Assembly: GCA_002529645.1 (NCBI GenBank)
Contig: NAEP01000028.1
Span: 62,001 to 126,000, forward strand
Length of the DNA: 64,000 nt
Direction: 5' to 3'
Source of the DNA: Candidatus Lumbricidiphila eiseniae
GTDB taxonomy: Bacteria; Actinomycetota; Actinomycetes; Actinomycetales; Microbacteriaceae
Shown here: positions 45,211 through 54,217 of the stretch, piece after piece
Layout of the letters: each line of letters starts with the position of its first letter
How positions within the stretch are numbered: the stretch's first letter is position 1
Made by a program: the position numbers and the translations under genes
The notes under the pieces: model-generated
Told to the model about the DNA's origin: nothing
The model's database searches: none
The model's input: the letters and a program-made list of their open reading frames with translations, nothing else

Positions 45211-46320
45211 TCAGCGCCCCTTTCGGGCGGGGCCGGTGGTTGGGATATCGGGTGAGCTGCCGATGGCCGCTGAGCGCGGGTGGGCAATAAGGAGCACGTC
45301 AGTACCGATTCGCTCGACCCGCACAAACTCCAGTGCGAACGCCTCGTCGAGGGTTGTGGGTCCGAGGTCACCGATTGCGAGGTTGGGTCCACCGAGCAGC
45401 AGCGGTGCGATATACACGAGCACCTCATCAACCACTCCGGCGCGCAGGAAGGCGGTCTGCAACCTCGGCCCGCCCTCGACATACAGTGACCGGATGCCCC
45501 GGGCCTTGAGCTCACTCATATCGCTGAGCAGGTCGTGGCCGGTCATCGTCACAGGTCGGTGGGGATGCCTCGTCACCGCCGCATTCGCGGGCACAGTCCG
45601 GGTGCCGAACACCACCGGGATGGGTTGCTCATCAAGGAGGGCACCCCTTTCATCGCGTGCGGTCAGCGCCGGATCGTCGGCGAGGATCGTGCCGATCCCG
45701 ACGGCGATGGCGTCGTGCTGCCCGCGCCGACGGTGCCCGTCGGTGCGGGCAGTGTTTCCCGTGATCCACTGACTTGTTCCGTCGGCCGCCGCCGCACGAG
45801 CGTCGATGCTCATCGCCCACTTCAGGGTGACACGGGGGCGCCCGTGTTGCGCGGCAAAGAGCCACTCACCAAGGAGGGTCTGGGCCTCCTCGCGGAGAAC
45901 TCCACCGATCACCTCCACCCCGGCCGCTCGCAGTCGAGCAGCGCCACCCGCCGCGTTCGGACTCGGATCATCGCTCGCGTACACGACGCGCGCAACTCCC
46001 GCGGCGCTGAGCGCTTCGGTGCATGGCCCCGTTCGGCCCGTGTGATTGCAGGGCTCCAGGGTGACAACGACGGTGCTTCCCGCTGCGGCACCGGGAGCGA
46101 GGTGGGCCAGTGCATCAGCCTCGGCGTGAGCGGTGCCGACACCCCGGTGCCACCCCTCTGCGAGGGTCTCACCGAGGGGAGAGAGCACGACACAACCGAC
46201 CTGAGGGTTCTCACTGCGCGCGGGGCCGCGCGCGGCGAGAGTAAGCGCTCGCCGCATTGCCTCCGTATACCGCGCGGTGACAGCCGCAGCAGGGGCCTCC
46301 CGGTGTCTGTCACCGTCCAT
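45211..46320 (-). CDS. ribD: Bifunctional pyrimidine deaminase / reductase
   Basis: The ATG at 46320 (MDGDRHREAPAA) gives 369 residues. The deaminase half carries the zinc site HAEADAL and EPCNHTGRTGPC; the reductase half carries VTLKWAMSIDARAAAADGTSQWITG and SLYVEGGPRLQTAFLRAG. It catalyses the second and third steps of riboflavin synthesis. First gene of the operon, directly downstream of an FMN riboswitch. An upstream in-frame start would lie inside the riboswitch and is rejected. Confidence 0.94.
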   Translation of the reverse strand: MDGDRHREAPAAAVTARYTEAMRRALTLAARGPARSENPQVGCVVLSPLGETLAEGWHRGVGTAHAEADALAHLAPGAAAGSTVVVTLEPCNHTGRTGPCTEALSAAGVARVVYASDDPSPNAAGGAARLRAAGVEVIGGVLREEAQTLLGEWLFAAQHGRPRVTLKWAMSIDARAAAADGTSQWITGNTARTDGHRRRGQHDAIAVGIGTILADDPALTARDERGALLDEQPIPVVFGTRTVPANAAVTRHPHRPVTMTGHDLLSDMSELKARGIRSLYVEGGPRLQTAFLRAGVVDEVLVYIAPLLLGGPNLAIGDLGPTTLDEAFALEFVRVERIGTDVLLIAHPRSAAIGSSPDIPTTGPARKGR

Positions 46321-46395
46321 CGTCCGAGTCCATTCCGGCCCGGGGATCGCGGTACGCACCGACGTCGGTGGTGGGCACCACCGTGCCGCCACCGC

Positions 46396-46532
46396 GTGCA
46401 TCCTCCCATCCGGACTTTAACCGTCGGTGCCGGAGTTTCACCGGCTCAACCGCTGGGTGTGTTCGGTTGATCACACCGTCCCGGCTCGCGGACTTTCACC
46501 GCCGGTTCGGACTTACACCGACCCCGGAGCAC
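46396..46532 (-). ncRNA. FMN riboswitch (RFN element)
   Basis: The minus strand reads the RFN consensus: GGGGTCGGTGTAAGTCCG, ACCGGCGGTGAAAGTCCGCGAGCC, then GGTGAAACTCCGGCACCGAC, GTTAAAGTCCGGATGGGAG. The P1 helix closes near 46396-46532. It lies about 75 bp upstream of ribD and should switch off the riboflavin operon when FMN is abundant. Confidence 0.95.
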
Positions 46533-46579
46533 GTTTCACTGCCGAGTCTACGACCACCGAGCCTCGCTGAAAAATTCGT

Positions 46580-47629
<1,050 letters not shown>

Positions 47630-47634
47630 CTATC

Positions 47635-48471
47635 TCAGAGTGCGTAGTCCACGACAACCGGTGCGTGGTCTGACCACCGTTGGTCGTAGGCCGACGCGCG
47701 ATCAACGGTGTAGTGGGACACGGTCGCCGCGAGTGGTGGCGTGGCGAGATGGTAGTCGATTCGCCAGCCGGTATCGGTGTCGAACGCCTGCCCGCGCTGT
47801 GACCACCAGGTGTATGGCCCCGGTACTTCGCCCGCGTCGCGCCGACCGACATCGATCCAGCCCAAACCCGCGCCCGCGTTATAGTCGGTGTCGTCCTCGG
47901 AACCGATGAGCCGGTCAAAGTAGGCGCGCTCTTCGACGAGGAATCCTGCTTTGTTTTTGTTGCCCTTCCAGTTTTTGATGTCGAGGGTGCGGTGGCCGAC
48001 ATTGAGGTCGCCGACAACGACCGTGTACCGGTTGTGTTTGCTCAGGTGGGCCATCCGCTCGGTCATCGCGTCGAGGAAGCGAAATTTCTCGACCTGCTTG
48101 GGGCTGCCCACCTCACCCGAGTGCACATAGGTACTTACCACCGTGATGGTGTGCCCGGCGTGCTCGAAGTCTGCCTCTAGCCAGCGGCCGGCTGAGTCAA
48201 AATCGGATGGCCCGAGCGCCACCCGGTGCGCGATGGCGGGTGCGCGGCTCGCGATCGCGACCCCCGCGCGACCCTTCGCGGTTGCCGGGTCGTGCAGAAG
48301 GTGCCACTCGCTGCTGAACAGTGTCGCGAGGTCTTCGTCGGCCGCGCGGACTTCCTGCATGGCGAGGATAGTGATCTCACGTGCGGCGAGCCATTCGCCC
48401 ATGCCTTTTCGGAATGCGGCGCGCACTCCGTTGACATTCACACTGGCAAGTCGGAGGGGTTGGGTGGGCAT
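47635..48471 (-). CDS. xthA: Exodeoxyribonuclease III
   Basis: ATG 48471 (MPTQPLRLASVNVNGVR) gives 278 residues, the normal size. Endonuclease/exonuclease/phosphatase motifs: ASVNVNGVRAA, AMQEVRAADED with the metal Glu, YVHSGEV, VVGDLNVGHRTLD, and WSDHAPVVVDY at the end. It acts in base-excision repair as an AP endonuclease and 3'-exonuclease. It lies 47 bp upstream of trpS. Confidence 0.94.
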   Translation of the reverse strand: MPTQPLRLASVNVNGVRAAFRKGMGEWLAAREITILAMQEVRAADEDLATLFSSEWHLLHDPATAKGRAGVAIASRAPAIAHRVALGPSDFDSAGRWLEADFEHAGHTITVVSTYVHSGEVGSPKQVEKFRFLDAMTERMAHLSKHNRYTVVVGDLNVGHRTLDIKNWKGNKNKAGFLVEERAYFDRLIGSEDDTDYNAGAGLGWIDVGRRDAGEVPGPYTWWSQRGQAFDTDTGWRIDYHLATPPLAATVSHYTVDRASAYDQRWSDHAPVVVDYAL

Positions 48472-48719
48472 GACTGTTGATCCTATTCGACACGGTGTGG
48501 TGACACAGAATGCTCGGCGTGAATGGGGTTGTGCCACGAGGGAACGCTGTACCGATGCCACCGGCTCAACCCCGCTACGGTCCCACTCTCAGCTCGCTAT
48601 CGCCTATCTATGCTAAGGTGTGCGAAAATAAGGAAAGTCACTGCCAGGGTGCCCCTCGGAGGGGGTTGCGTACGCTGTAGAAAGCCTGGGTGGTGACTGA
48701 GTTTCAATTGGAGGAAACC

Positions 48720-49364
48720 GTGACCGAATACAACGTTGTGCCTACTGGTGCCGCGCTCGATGATCAGATTGGGCAGGCTCCGCGGTCGTCGCGCCGTCGA
48801 CGTAAGATGTTTGCCTTCCTGGCGGGTGGACTTGTTCTTGGCCTTGGTGCGGTCGCCACCCTCGCCGCGTGGAACGACTCCGAGTACGCGACCGGCACGT
48901 TCACCACCGGCGCTGGCATAGATCTGCAGGGCAGCACAAATGGCACAACATTTTCGAGCGAAACTTCCTCACCGGGACGGACGCTCAATTTCCAGGTGAA
49001 TGCGGACAGGCTCACGCCCGGGGCGGTCGTCTACGCACCGTTTGCGCTGCGGCTTTCTGCCACTAGTGCCTACCAGGCTGATATCACCGTCAGTTCCTCA
49101 GCAACCGGCGCGATCGCTCCCAGCCTGTCATACAGGGTGTGGTCGGTTAACAGTTTCGGTTGCCCCGCCACGCCGCCGACCGGAACCCCCCTTGTCGCTA
49201 CCCGTTCAGTGAGCGAAACTGCCTCTGTGGCCCTTACCCGTCTCACAGCGGTCTCCACTCCCGTCAATCTCTGCATCGCCGTAGAGGCTGCCAGCACACT
49301 AACGACGTCCCAGACCGGTTCTGTGACGTGGAGCTTCGTTGCCACCTCGGGCCTTGCGCTCTAG
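48720..49364 (+). CDS. SipW-dependent-type secreted protein (copy A)
   Basis: GTG 48720 follows GGAGGAAACC; 214 residues. A twin basic stretch RSSRRRRKMF precedes a hydrophobic core FLAGGLVLGLGAVATLAAWNDSE, the SipW-type signal ending with AAWNDSE. The mature part is a Ser/Thr/Ala-rich beta domain (GSTNGTTFSSETSSPG, then FQVNADRLTPGAVVYAPFALRLSATSAY) with one Cys pair region. Such proteins are processed by the SipW-like peptidase encoded at 50046 and may form surface layers or fibres. A truncated second copy lies at 51568. Confidence 0.88.
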   Translation: MTEYNVVPTGAALDDQIGQAPRSSRRRRKMFAFLAGGLVLGLGAVATLAAWNDSEYATGTFTTGAGIDLQGSTNGTTFSSETSSPGRTLNFQVNADRLTPGAVVYAPFALRLSATSAYQADITVSSSATGAIAPSLSYRVWSVNSFGCPATPPTGTPLVATRSVSETASVALTRLTAVSTPVNLCIAVEAASTLTTSQTGSVTWSFVATSGLAL

Positions 49365-50046
49365 GGGCTTCGTCGTCAGGAGACAGCAGGATGGCTTCGC
49401 GAGCGTTATAGCGGACGGTTCGCACGGGTCGGCGAGAAGTCGGCTCGTGCGAGCCATCTTGGCTAGCGGCGTTGTGCTGGGGTGTGGTGCCACGACCACG
49501 CTTGCAGCCTGGAACGATTCAGAGATTGTCCAGGGAAATTTCGCGGCGAGCGTGTTTGCGATTGAGTCGCGGGTTGGGGAGCACTGGGGCTACCAAGAGC
49601 ATCCCCCGGAAGCGGCCGGGACGCTTTTCTTTACCCAGAGCGCGACGGAGTTGTCGCCGGGTGCCACCACGCGTGCCTGGCTGATTGTTCGCACGACGTC
49701 CGCGACGACGGTGGGGGGTAGCGTTCGGCTCTCGAGTGTCTTCAGTGACTCCAGTGATCTCGCCAGTGCGCTGCAGTATCGGATGCTTCAGGCGTCACCT
49801 GATCGGGTTAGGTCGAGGTGTCTCTGGGACGCGTTCGACGATAGTGGGACCTATGTTGCGGGCGGATCGTCCAGCTACCTGCCCGTGGATCGGCTGCCGA
49901 ATACGACTCCTGAGGCTCAGCTCCTACCGGCGGGCGGTACGGGAGTGGGGTACTGCCTTGAGGTGCGGATGAGATCAGATGCCCCCAATAGCCTCCAGGG
50001 CAGGAGTGCAAAGCTGACCTGGCAATTTACCGGAACCTCCCTGTAA
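49354..50046 (+). CDS. SipW-dependent-type secreted protein (copy B)
   Basis: About 230 residues. The SipW-type signal is LVRAILASGVVLGCGATTTLAAWNDSEIVQG; the mature part has TQSATELSPGATTRAWLIVRTTSATT and conserved cysteines (RCLWDAF, GVGYCLEVRM). It is a close paralogue of the protein encoded at 51873. The start is unclear: a TTG at 49354 (overlapping the previous stop) or a GTG at 49447 could serve; an ATG at 49391 is out of frame. Its stop overlaps the peptidase start (TAATG). Confidence 0.85.
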   Translation: MRSRGFVVRRQQDGFASVIADGSHGSARSRLVRAILASGVVLGCGATTTLAAWNDSEIVQGNFAASVFAIESRVGEHWGYQEHPPEAAGTLFFTQSATELSPGATTRAWLIVRTTSATTVGGSVRLSSVFSDSSDLASALQYRMLQASPDRVRSRCLWDAFDDSGTYVAGGSSSYLPVDRLPNTTPEAQLLPAGGTGVGYCLEVRMRSDAPNSLQGRSAKLTWQFTGTSL

Positions 50047-50708
50047 TGAGCACGATTTCTCCCCACCGTTCGGTGGCTCGTCGCTTCTCGCGTCGTGCCG
50101 GGATGTTTGTCGGAGACACATTCCTCACGGTCTTGGCCGTGCTCGGTGCTATCTGCGTTGTGCTTGTAGCGCTTAGTTTTTTCTTCAAAGTGAGCATTAT
50201 TCTCTTTCGCACCGGTTCAATGAGCCCGACAATTCCCGCTGGTTCAGCCGCGCTCGTGCGGCAAGTGCCTGCCGATTCGGTGCGGGTTGGCGATATCGTG
50301 ACGATTGATCGACCCGGGAAGCTCTCTGTATCGCACCGGATCGTGGCCGTGGAGGGTGAGGGAGCAACCCGCTCGTTCACCCTCCGTGGCGACGCTAATC
50401 CGGCTAACGACCCCACCCCCTACACGGTGTCGCACGTGCGCATCACACTGTTTTCGGTTCCCGGGATCGCCCCGGTCATTGTGTGGCTTGGTTCTCCGTT
50501 CGTGCTCGGTAGCTGTACGGTTGCCGCCGCCGCACTCGTGCTGTGGGCGCTCTGGCCGTCGGCCTCACGATCAGGGTTATCGCCATCATCTCGGGATCGC
50601 TCACCGCGCTCACCGCGCGGATCAAGTCGCGAGGGGTCGCGGCGCGGATCACGTCGTGGGTCGCATCGCGTACCCAGACGCGACCAGATCACCCCGGGGC
50701 ACAGTTAG
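50046..50708 (+). CDS. SipW-like signal peptidase I
   Basis: A 220-residue S26-family peptidase with two membrane segments (TFLTVLAVLGAICVVLVALSFFF and VIVWLGSPFVLGSCTVAAAALVLWALW). The catalytic Ser is in FRTGSMSPTIPAGS near residue 58. The position of the general base carries His (VSHRIVAVEG) rather than the Lys of housekeeping LepB, the hallmark of SipW/archaeal types. A basic Ser/Arg-rich tail (RGSSREGSRRGSRRGSHR) follows. It probably processes the neighbouring AAWNDSE-type proteins. Confidence 0.9.
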   Translation: MSTISPHRSVARRFSRRAGMFVGDTFLTVLAVLGAICVVLVALSFFFKVSIILFRTGSMSPTIPAGSAALVRQVPADSVRVGDIVTIDRPGKLSVSHRIVAVEGEGATRSFTLRGDANPANDPTPYTVSHVRITLFSVPGIAPVIVWLGSPFVLGSCTVAAAALVLWALWPSASRSGLSPSSRDRSPRSPRGSSREGSRRGSRRGSHRVPRRDQITPGHS

Positions 50709-50761
50709 CGTGGTGTCTAGACGTGCTTTCCGATCGCGCTTGAGGATTGGAGTCCTGAAGA

Positions 50762-51343
50762 GTGGGTAGACAAAGTTCACGACCGGCTCGCCCATCGAAT
50801 CCAAGGGTGGGAGGCGAGCCTACCGCCAGGTCACATCGCACCCGCCGGTTGATTGTCGCGGTGGTCTGCGCCATCCCCGCAATTATGGTGTGGGTGCTTC
50901 TGCGCCCTGCCTTTACCGAATCTGGATGGGTGCGCACCGAGAGGGCCGACGGGGAATTCAGGGCCGGATCGGTTGAGCAGGTAACTAATATGACCTGCCG
51001 CGACGGATTGTACAACGGCGCGGCAGTTAGGTTCGCCTGGGATCCACCTGTTGGCGGTGTGGCCCACAAGGCCTATCGGTGGGTTGTGGAGGGCACCCTA
51101 TTCGAGCAGCCAGGGCAGGAGCGAACAGGATTTCTTCCCGCCTCTGCAAGAGAGATCGTCTTCTTCGTGAGGGATTTTGGGAGCACGGAGGCCGCCATTT
51201 GGGATCGCACTGGAAGCTTCTCTCTCTACACGCTCGGCCCCGGTGACTGGGAATCAGCAGCTCCCAGGGGAGGCATGATAAATTTTCGGGTGTATGCGCC
51301 TTTCTGGGGCCTTTCCATGGTTAACGCGTACTGCTTGGACTAA
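50762..51343 (+). CDS. Secreted/anchored protein of the SipW cluster (copy C)
   Basis: A 193-residue protein from GTG 50762. An N-terminal basic region is followed by one hydrophobic segment (RLIVAVVCAIPAIMVWVLL) and then SGWVRTERADGEFRAG, which lines up with the AAWNDSEYATGTFTTG post-cleavage motif of copy A, so it may be an unusual SipW substrate. The rest looks like a fibronectin-like beta domain (VRFAWDPPVGGVAHKAYRWVV). Its paralogue lies at 52732. Function unknown. Confidence 0.75.
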   Translation: MGRQSSRPARPSNPRVGGEPTARSHRTRRLIVAVVCAIPAIMVWVLLRPAFTESGWVRTERADGEFRAGSVEQVTNMTCRDGLYNGAAVRFAWDPPVGGVAHKAYRWVVEGTLFEQPGQERTGFLPASAREIVFFVRDFGSTEAAIWDRTGSFSLYTLGPGDWESAAPRGGMINFRVYAPFWGLSMVNAYCLD

Positions 51344-51567
51344 CCGTGCAACCACCACTCTCTGGCCTCAGCTGATCTGCACGCGAGCGCGTTGGTGCGA
51401 ACACCGCCCTCTGCCCTCTGTGGCGCCCTTCCTCATCAGTTTTTTGCCATTCTGCTCTGTTACGTTCTCTGTCGCGTAAGCCGTTGCCGCCGCAGTTCCC
51501 GCCGGATGGGGACGTTTTGTGTTGCGTGAAAGGCAAACGGAACGACCGGAGTTTTACGGAGGAAAAC

Positions 51568-51870
51568 GTGACTGTTTACAACGAACTGCCCGTTACTGCA
51601 CCCGACAGTCAGGCCGAGCAGGGCACAGGGTCGTCGAGTCGTCGACGCCGCAGGGTGTTCGCGATTCTGGCCGCAACACCACCGCCTGGAACTCCCTCCG
51701 TCGCCAACCGTGCCGTGACGACCACCGACACCGTGAGCTTGACTAACCTCGTATCGGTGTTCACTCCGACTGATCCCTGCTTCGCCGTGACCACCGGCAG
51801 TGGGTTGGCATCGGCTCAGGCCGGTTCTGTGACACGGAACTTGGTTGCCGCCTCGGGTGCTGGACTGTAG
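51568..51870 (+). pseudogene. Internally deleted copy of the SipW-dependent protein A
   Basis: GTG 51568 follows GGAGGAAAAC as in copy A. The first ~30 residues match copy A (YNELPVTAPDSQAEQGTGSSSRRRRRVFAILA). Then the hydrophobic core, the AAWNDSE site and about 110 residues are missing, and the sequence resumes at ATPPPGTPSVANRAV to the usual end VAASGAGL. The deletion is in frame, so a 100-residue protein without a signal could be made, but it should not be exported. The reading frame is intact, so it may have been deleted recently. Confidence 0.85.
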
Positions 51871-51872
51871 GA

Positions 51873-52562
51873 GTGTTAGGCGGTAGAGATCTCGTGCCGG
51901 ACGAGTTGGATGGCTCTGCGAACATCGATACCGGTTGGCGACGCCGGGGTGGTCGACGAAGCCGGATCGTGCGGGGCATCCTGGCCGGTGGGATTGTGCT
52001 CGGGTTCGGTGCGACGTCCACGCTCGCGGCGTGGAACGATTCAGAGGTTGTCAGCGGGAGTTTTGGGGCGAGCACCTTCGCGATTGAGTCGCAGACCAGG
52101 GGTACGGATTATGCGTCGCATCCCTCGGCACCGGGTACGGTGCTCGATTTTGCCGCGACGGCGATGTCCCCGGGCCTTTCTACGTACGCGTGGATAAATA
52201 TCCGCACAACACTGGCGACGACAGTTCGAGGTACCGTCCAACTCTCGAGTGTGACCAATGATTCCGGTGGGCTCGTCGGCGCGCTGCAGTATCGTGTGGT
52301 CCAGTCGACCAACCCTGCAGCCACCGAAAGGTGTGACGCCACCGTGTTTAGCGGCTCTCCAGGCTACACATACACAGTGGGCGGAGCATCCAGCTATGTG
52401 CCGATAACCCAGGTGTCAGAACCACCCAGAGATACAACGCTCGAAACAGCAGGCACGGTGATGAGATACTGCTTTGAGGTGCGGATAGCACCGGGTGCAC
52501 CCGATAGCTTTCAGGGCAAGACCGCGAGGGTGACGTGGCAGTTCACCGGAACCTCCCAGTGA
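51873..52562 (+). CDS. SipW-dependent-type secreted protein (copy B')
   Basis: A 229-residue paralogue of the protein at 49354. SipW-type signal: SRIVRGILAGGIVLGFGATSTLAAWNDSEVVSGSF; then DFAATAMSPGLSTYAWINIRTTLATTVRGTVQLSSV and the end KTARVTWQFTGTSQ, near-identical to copy B. It starts 2 bp after the stop of the truncated copy A, keeping the A-B gene order of the first cluster. GTG 51873 or GTG 51893 may be the start. Confidence 0.85.
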   Translation: MLGGRDLVPDELDGSANIDTGWRRRGGRRSRIVRGILAGGIVLGFGATSTLAAWNDSEVVSGSFGASTFAIESQTRGTDYASHPSAPGTVLDFAATAMSPGLSTYAWINIRTTLATTVRGTVQLSSVTNDSGGLVGALQYRVVQSTNPAATERCDATVFSGSPGYTYTVGGASSYVPITQVSEPPRDTTLETAGTVMRYCFEVRIAPGAPDSFQGKTARVTWQFTGTSQ

Positions 52563-52731
52563 CCGTGAGAAATACGTTCTTGCCCCTTCATGATCTCCTC
52601 CTGGCCGCCGTGGGTTTCATTTTGTCCGGTTGTTCAGTGCGACAACGAATGGCTCGTCGCGCCTCGGGCCGTGGCCCGCAGTGGTTTCTCGGTGGAGTCG
52701 GTGATCCAGGCATCATGCAACGGATGAGATC
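52563..52731 (+). other. Position of the missing second signal-peptidase gene
   Basis: In the first cluster the peptidase gene lies between copies B and C. In the second cluster only 169 bp remain here. They encode a short hydrophobic stretch (LLLAAVGFILSG) but none of the peptidase motifs. It is probably a deletion scar; the similarity is too weak to prove descent from the peptidase gene. Confidence 0.45.
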
Positions 52732-53211
52732 ATGACCGGCCTGCGTCGCGCCCGTCGGCGGACCGCGGTGACGACCTGCGCCCTCCTCACAGTCGTAGCC
52801 TGCATGCTTCCGATCCCCGCCTCCACCGCCGCCGGGTGGGTGGGCGCAGAGAACGCCACCGGGCGGTTTGCGACCGGAATAGTTGCCCCGCCGACCGGCC
52901 TGGTCTGTTCGGTCAACCAGGCCCAGTCAACGGTGACCTTTAGCTGGAGATCGCCCGTTGGCGGATTGACCCGCATCGGGTATACCTGGGACCAGAGTGA
53001 TCCCTCGCCCGGTGGTGTGCAGAAAGGGGGTGTTCTTGGCGTCGAGTTTAGGAGCTACACGTTCAGACCCTCGCTGCCCGCCGTCGGATCAGGAAGGTTT
53101 CAGATCTCTGCAATCGGTCCGGGCGGCTGGCGGTCAGCGCCGCTCTGGGGCACCGTGAGCCGGAAGCAGCCTCTGCGGGGTTCGACCGAGTGGGGGTGTT
53201 CTGTACCGTGA
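52732..53211 (+). CDS. Secreted protein of the SipW cluster (copy C')
   Basis: A 159-residue protein from ATG 52732 with a signal-like N-terminus: basic RRARRRTAVTT, hydrophobic CALLTVVACMLPIPAS, then TAAGWVGAENATGRFATG, which aligns with the AAWNDSE-type cleavage region of copy A. The mature part, VNQAQSTVTFSWRSPVGGLTRIGYTWD, matches copy C (VRFAWDPPVGGVAHKAYRWVV). It completes the tandem A-B-C arrangement. The role is unknown. Confidence 0.75.
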   Translation: MTGLRRARRRTAVTTCALLTVVACMLPIPASTAAGWVGAENATGRFATGIVAPPTGLVCSVNQAQSTVTFSWRSPVGGLTRIGYTWDQSDPSPGGVQKGGVLGVEFRSYTFRPSLPAVGSGRFQISAIGPGGWRSAPLWGTVSRKQPLRGSTEWGCSVP

Positions 53212-53252
53212 GGACCGGGCTGCATCATCACACAGGGCGAAGTACACGTCAA

Positions 53253-53344
53253 CGGGTGGCCCCGTGCCGTGGTGCTCGGGCGCCAGCGGGAGATGCTAAG
53301 ACGCTTGATCGCTCGGGTGGCTCCGTGCCGTGGGGCTCGGGCGC
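53253..53344. repeat. 61-bp-period repeat pair H before the sdhB end
   Basis: Copies at 53253-53283 and 53314-53344 match at 29 of 31 positions (core CCGTGCCGTGG) with a 30-bp unique segment between. CTCC/CCCC occupies the same offset from the repeat start as in pair A and, in reverse, pair B. The pair lies in the 208-bp gap between convergent gene ends. Confidence 0.9.
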
Positions 53345-53419
53345 TCGCGGTCGCAGACCGCCGGGCATTCGGCACCGTCGCATCTGTGCTCGCTCTCGAG
53401 CTTTTCCGTCTCTTGTTGG

Positions 53420-54214
53420 CTACGGGCGTCCGCGTAGCACAGCCTGTTTGACCTCGGAGATTGCTTTGGTCACCTCGATGCCACGCGGGCAGGCCTCGGA
53501 ACAGTTGAACGTGGTCCGGCAGCGCCACACGCCCTCTTTGTCGTTGAGAATGTCAAGTCGGGTGGTTGCCGCATCATCGCGTGAATCAAATATGAACCGG
53601 TGTGCGTTGACAATTGCGGCCGGACCAAAATACTGTCCGTCGGTCCAGAACACCGGGCACGACGAGGTGCACGCCGCGCAGAGGATGCACTTGGTCGTAT
53701 CATCAAAGAGCTCACGCTGCGCGACCGACTGCACGCGCTCCTTGCCCGTCTCGGGTGCAGTTGACGCGATGAGGAACGGCTGCACCGCTCGGAAACTCGC
53801 GAAGAACGGTTCCATGTTCACAACAAGGTCTTTTTCCAACGGCAGACCCTTGATCGCCTCCACGTAGATGGGCCTGCTGATATCGAGGTCTTTGATGAGA
53901 GTCTTGCACGCAAGCCGGTTGCGACCGTTGATGCGCATTGCGTCCGAGCCGCAAATGCCGTGGGCGCAGGAGCGGCGGAAAGTTAGCGAGCCATCCTGTT
54001 CCCACTTAATCTTGTGCAGCGCATCGAGCACTCGGTCGGTGGAGTACATGTCGACATCGAAGTCTTGCCAGCGCGGTTCGGTATCGCTGTCGGGGTTGAA
54101 GCGGCGGATGATGAAGGTGACGGTGAAGGGCGTGAGGGGAGCGGAGATTGCCACGGTTGAGGCATCCTGAGTTGCTGTGGTCACCGAGGTATCCTGGTGC
54201 GCTGTCATCGTCAT
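53420..54214 (-). CDS. sdhB: Succinate dehydrogenase iron-sulfur subunit
   Basis: A 264-residue protein. Cluster ligands are visible: [2Fe-2S] CAHGICGSDAMRINGRNRLAC, [4Fe-4S] CILCAACTSSCP, and the last set CRTTFNCSEACPRGI. The N-terminus is extended by about 25 residues compared with E. coli SdhB. It passes electrons from the flavoprotein SdhA to the membrane anchor. Last gene of sdhCDAB; 3 bp from sdhA. Confidence 0.96.
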   Translation of the reverse strand: MTMTAHQDTSVTTATQDASTVAISAPLTPFTVTFIIRRFNPDSDTEPRWQDFDVDMYSTDRVLDALHKIKWEQDGSLTFRRSCAHGICGSDAMRINGRNRLACKTLIKDLDISRPIYVEAIKGLPLEKDLVVNMEPFFASFRAVQPFLIASTAPETGKERVQSVAQRELFDDTTKCILCAACTSSCPVFWTDGQYFGPAAIVNAHRFIFDSRDDAATTRLDILNDKEGVWRCRTTFNCSEACPRGIEVTKAISEVKQAVLRGRP

Positions 54215-54217
54215 CGC

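Noticed and set aside
45211..46401. ribD starting upstream at 46401
   Set aside because: The extra 27 residues would be translated from the FMN riboswitch; ATG 46320 fits the family.
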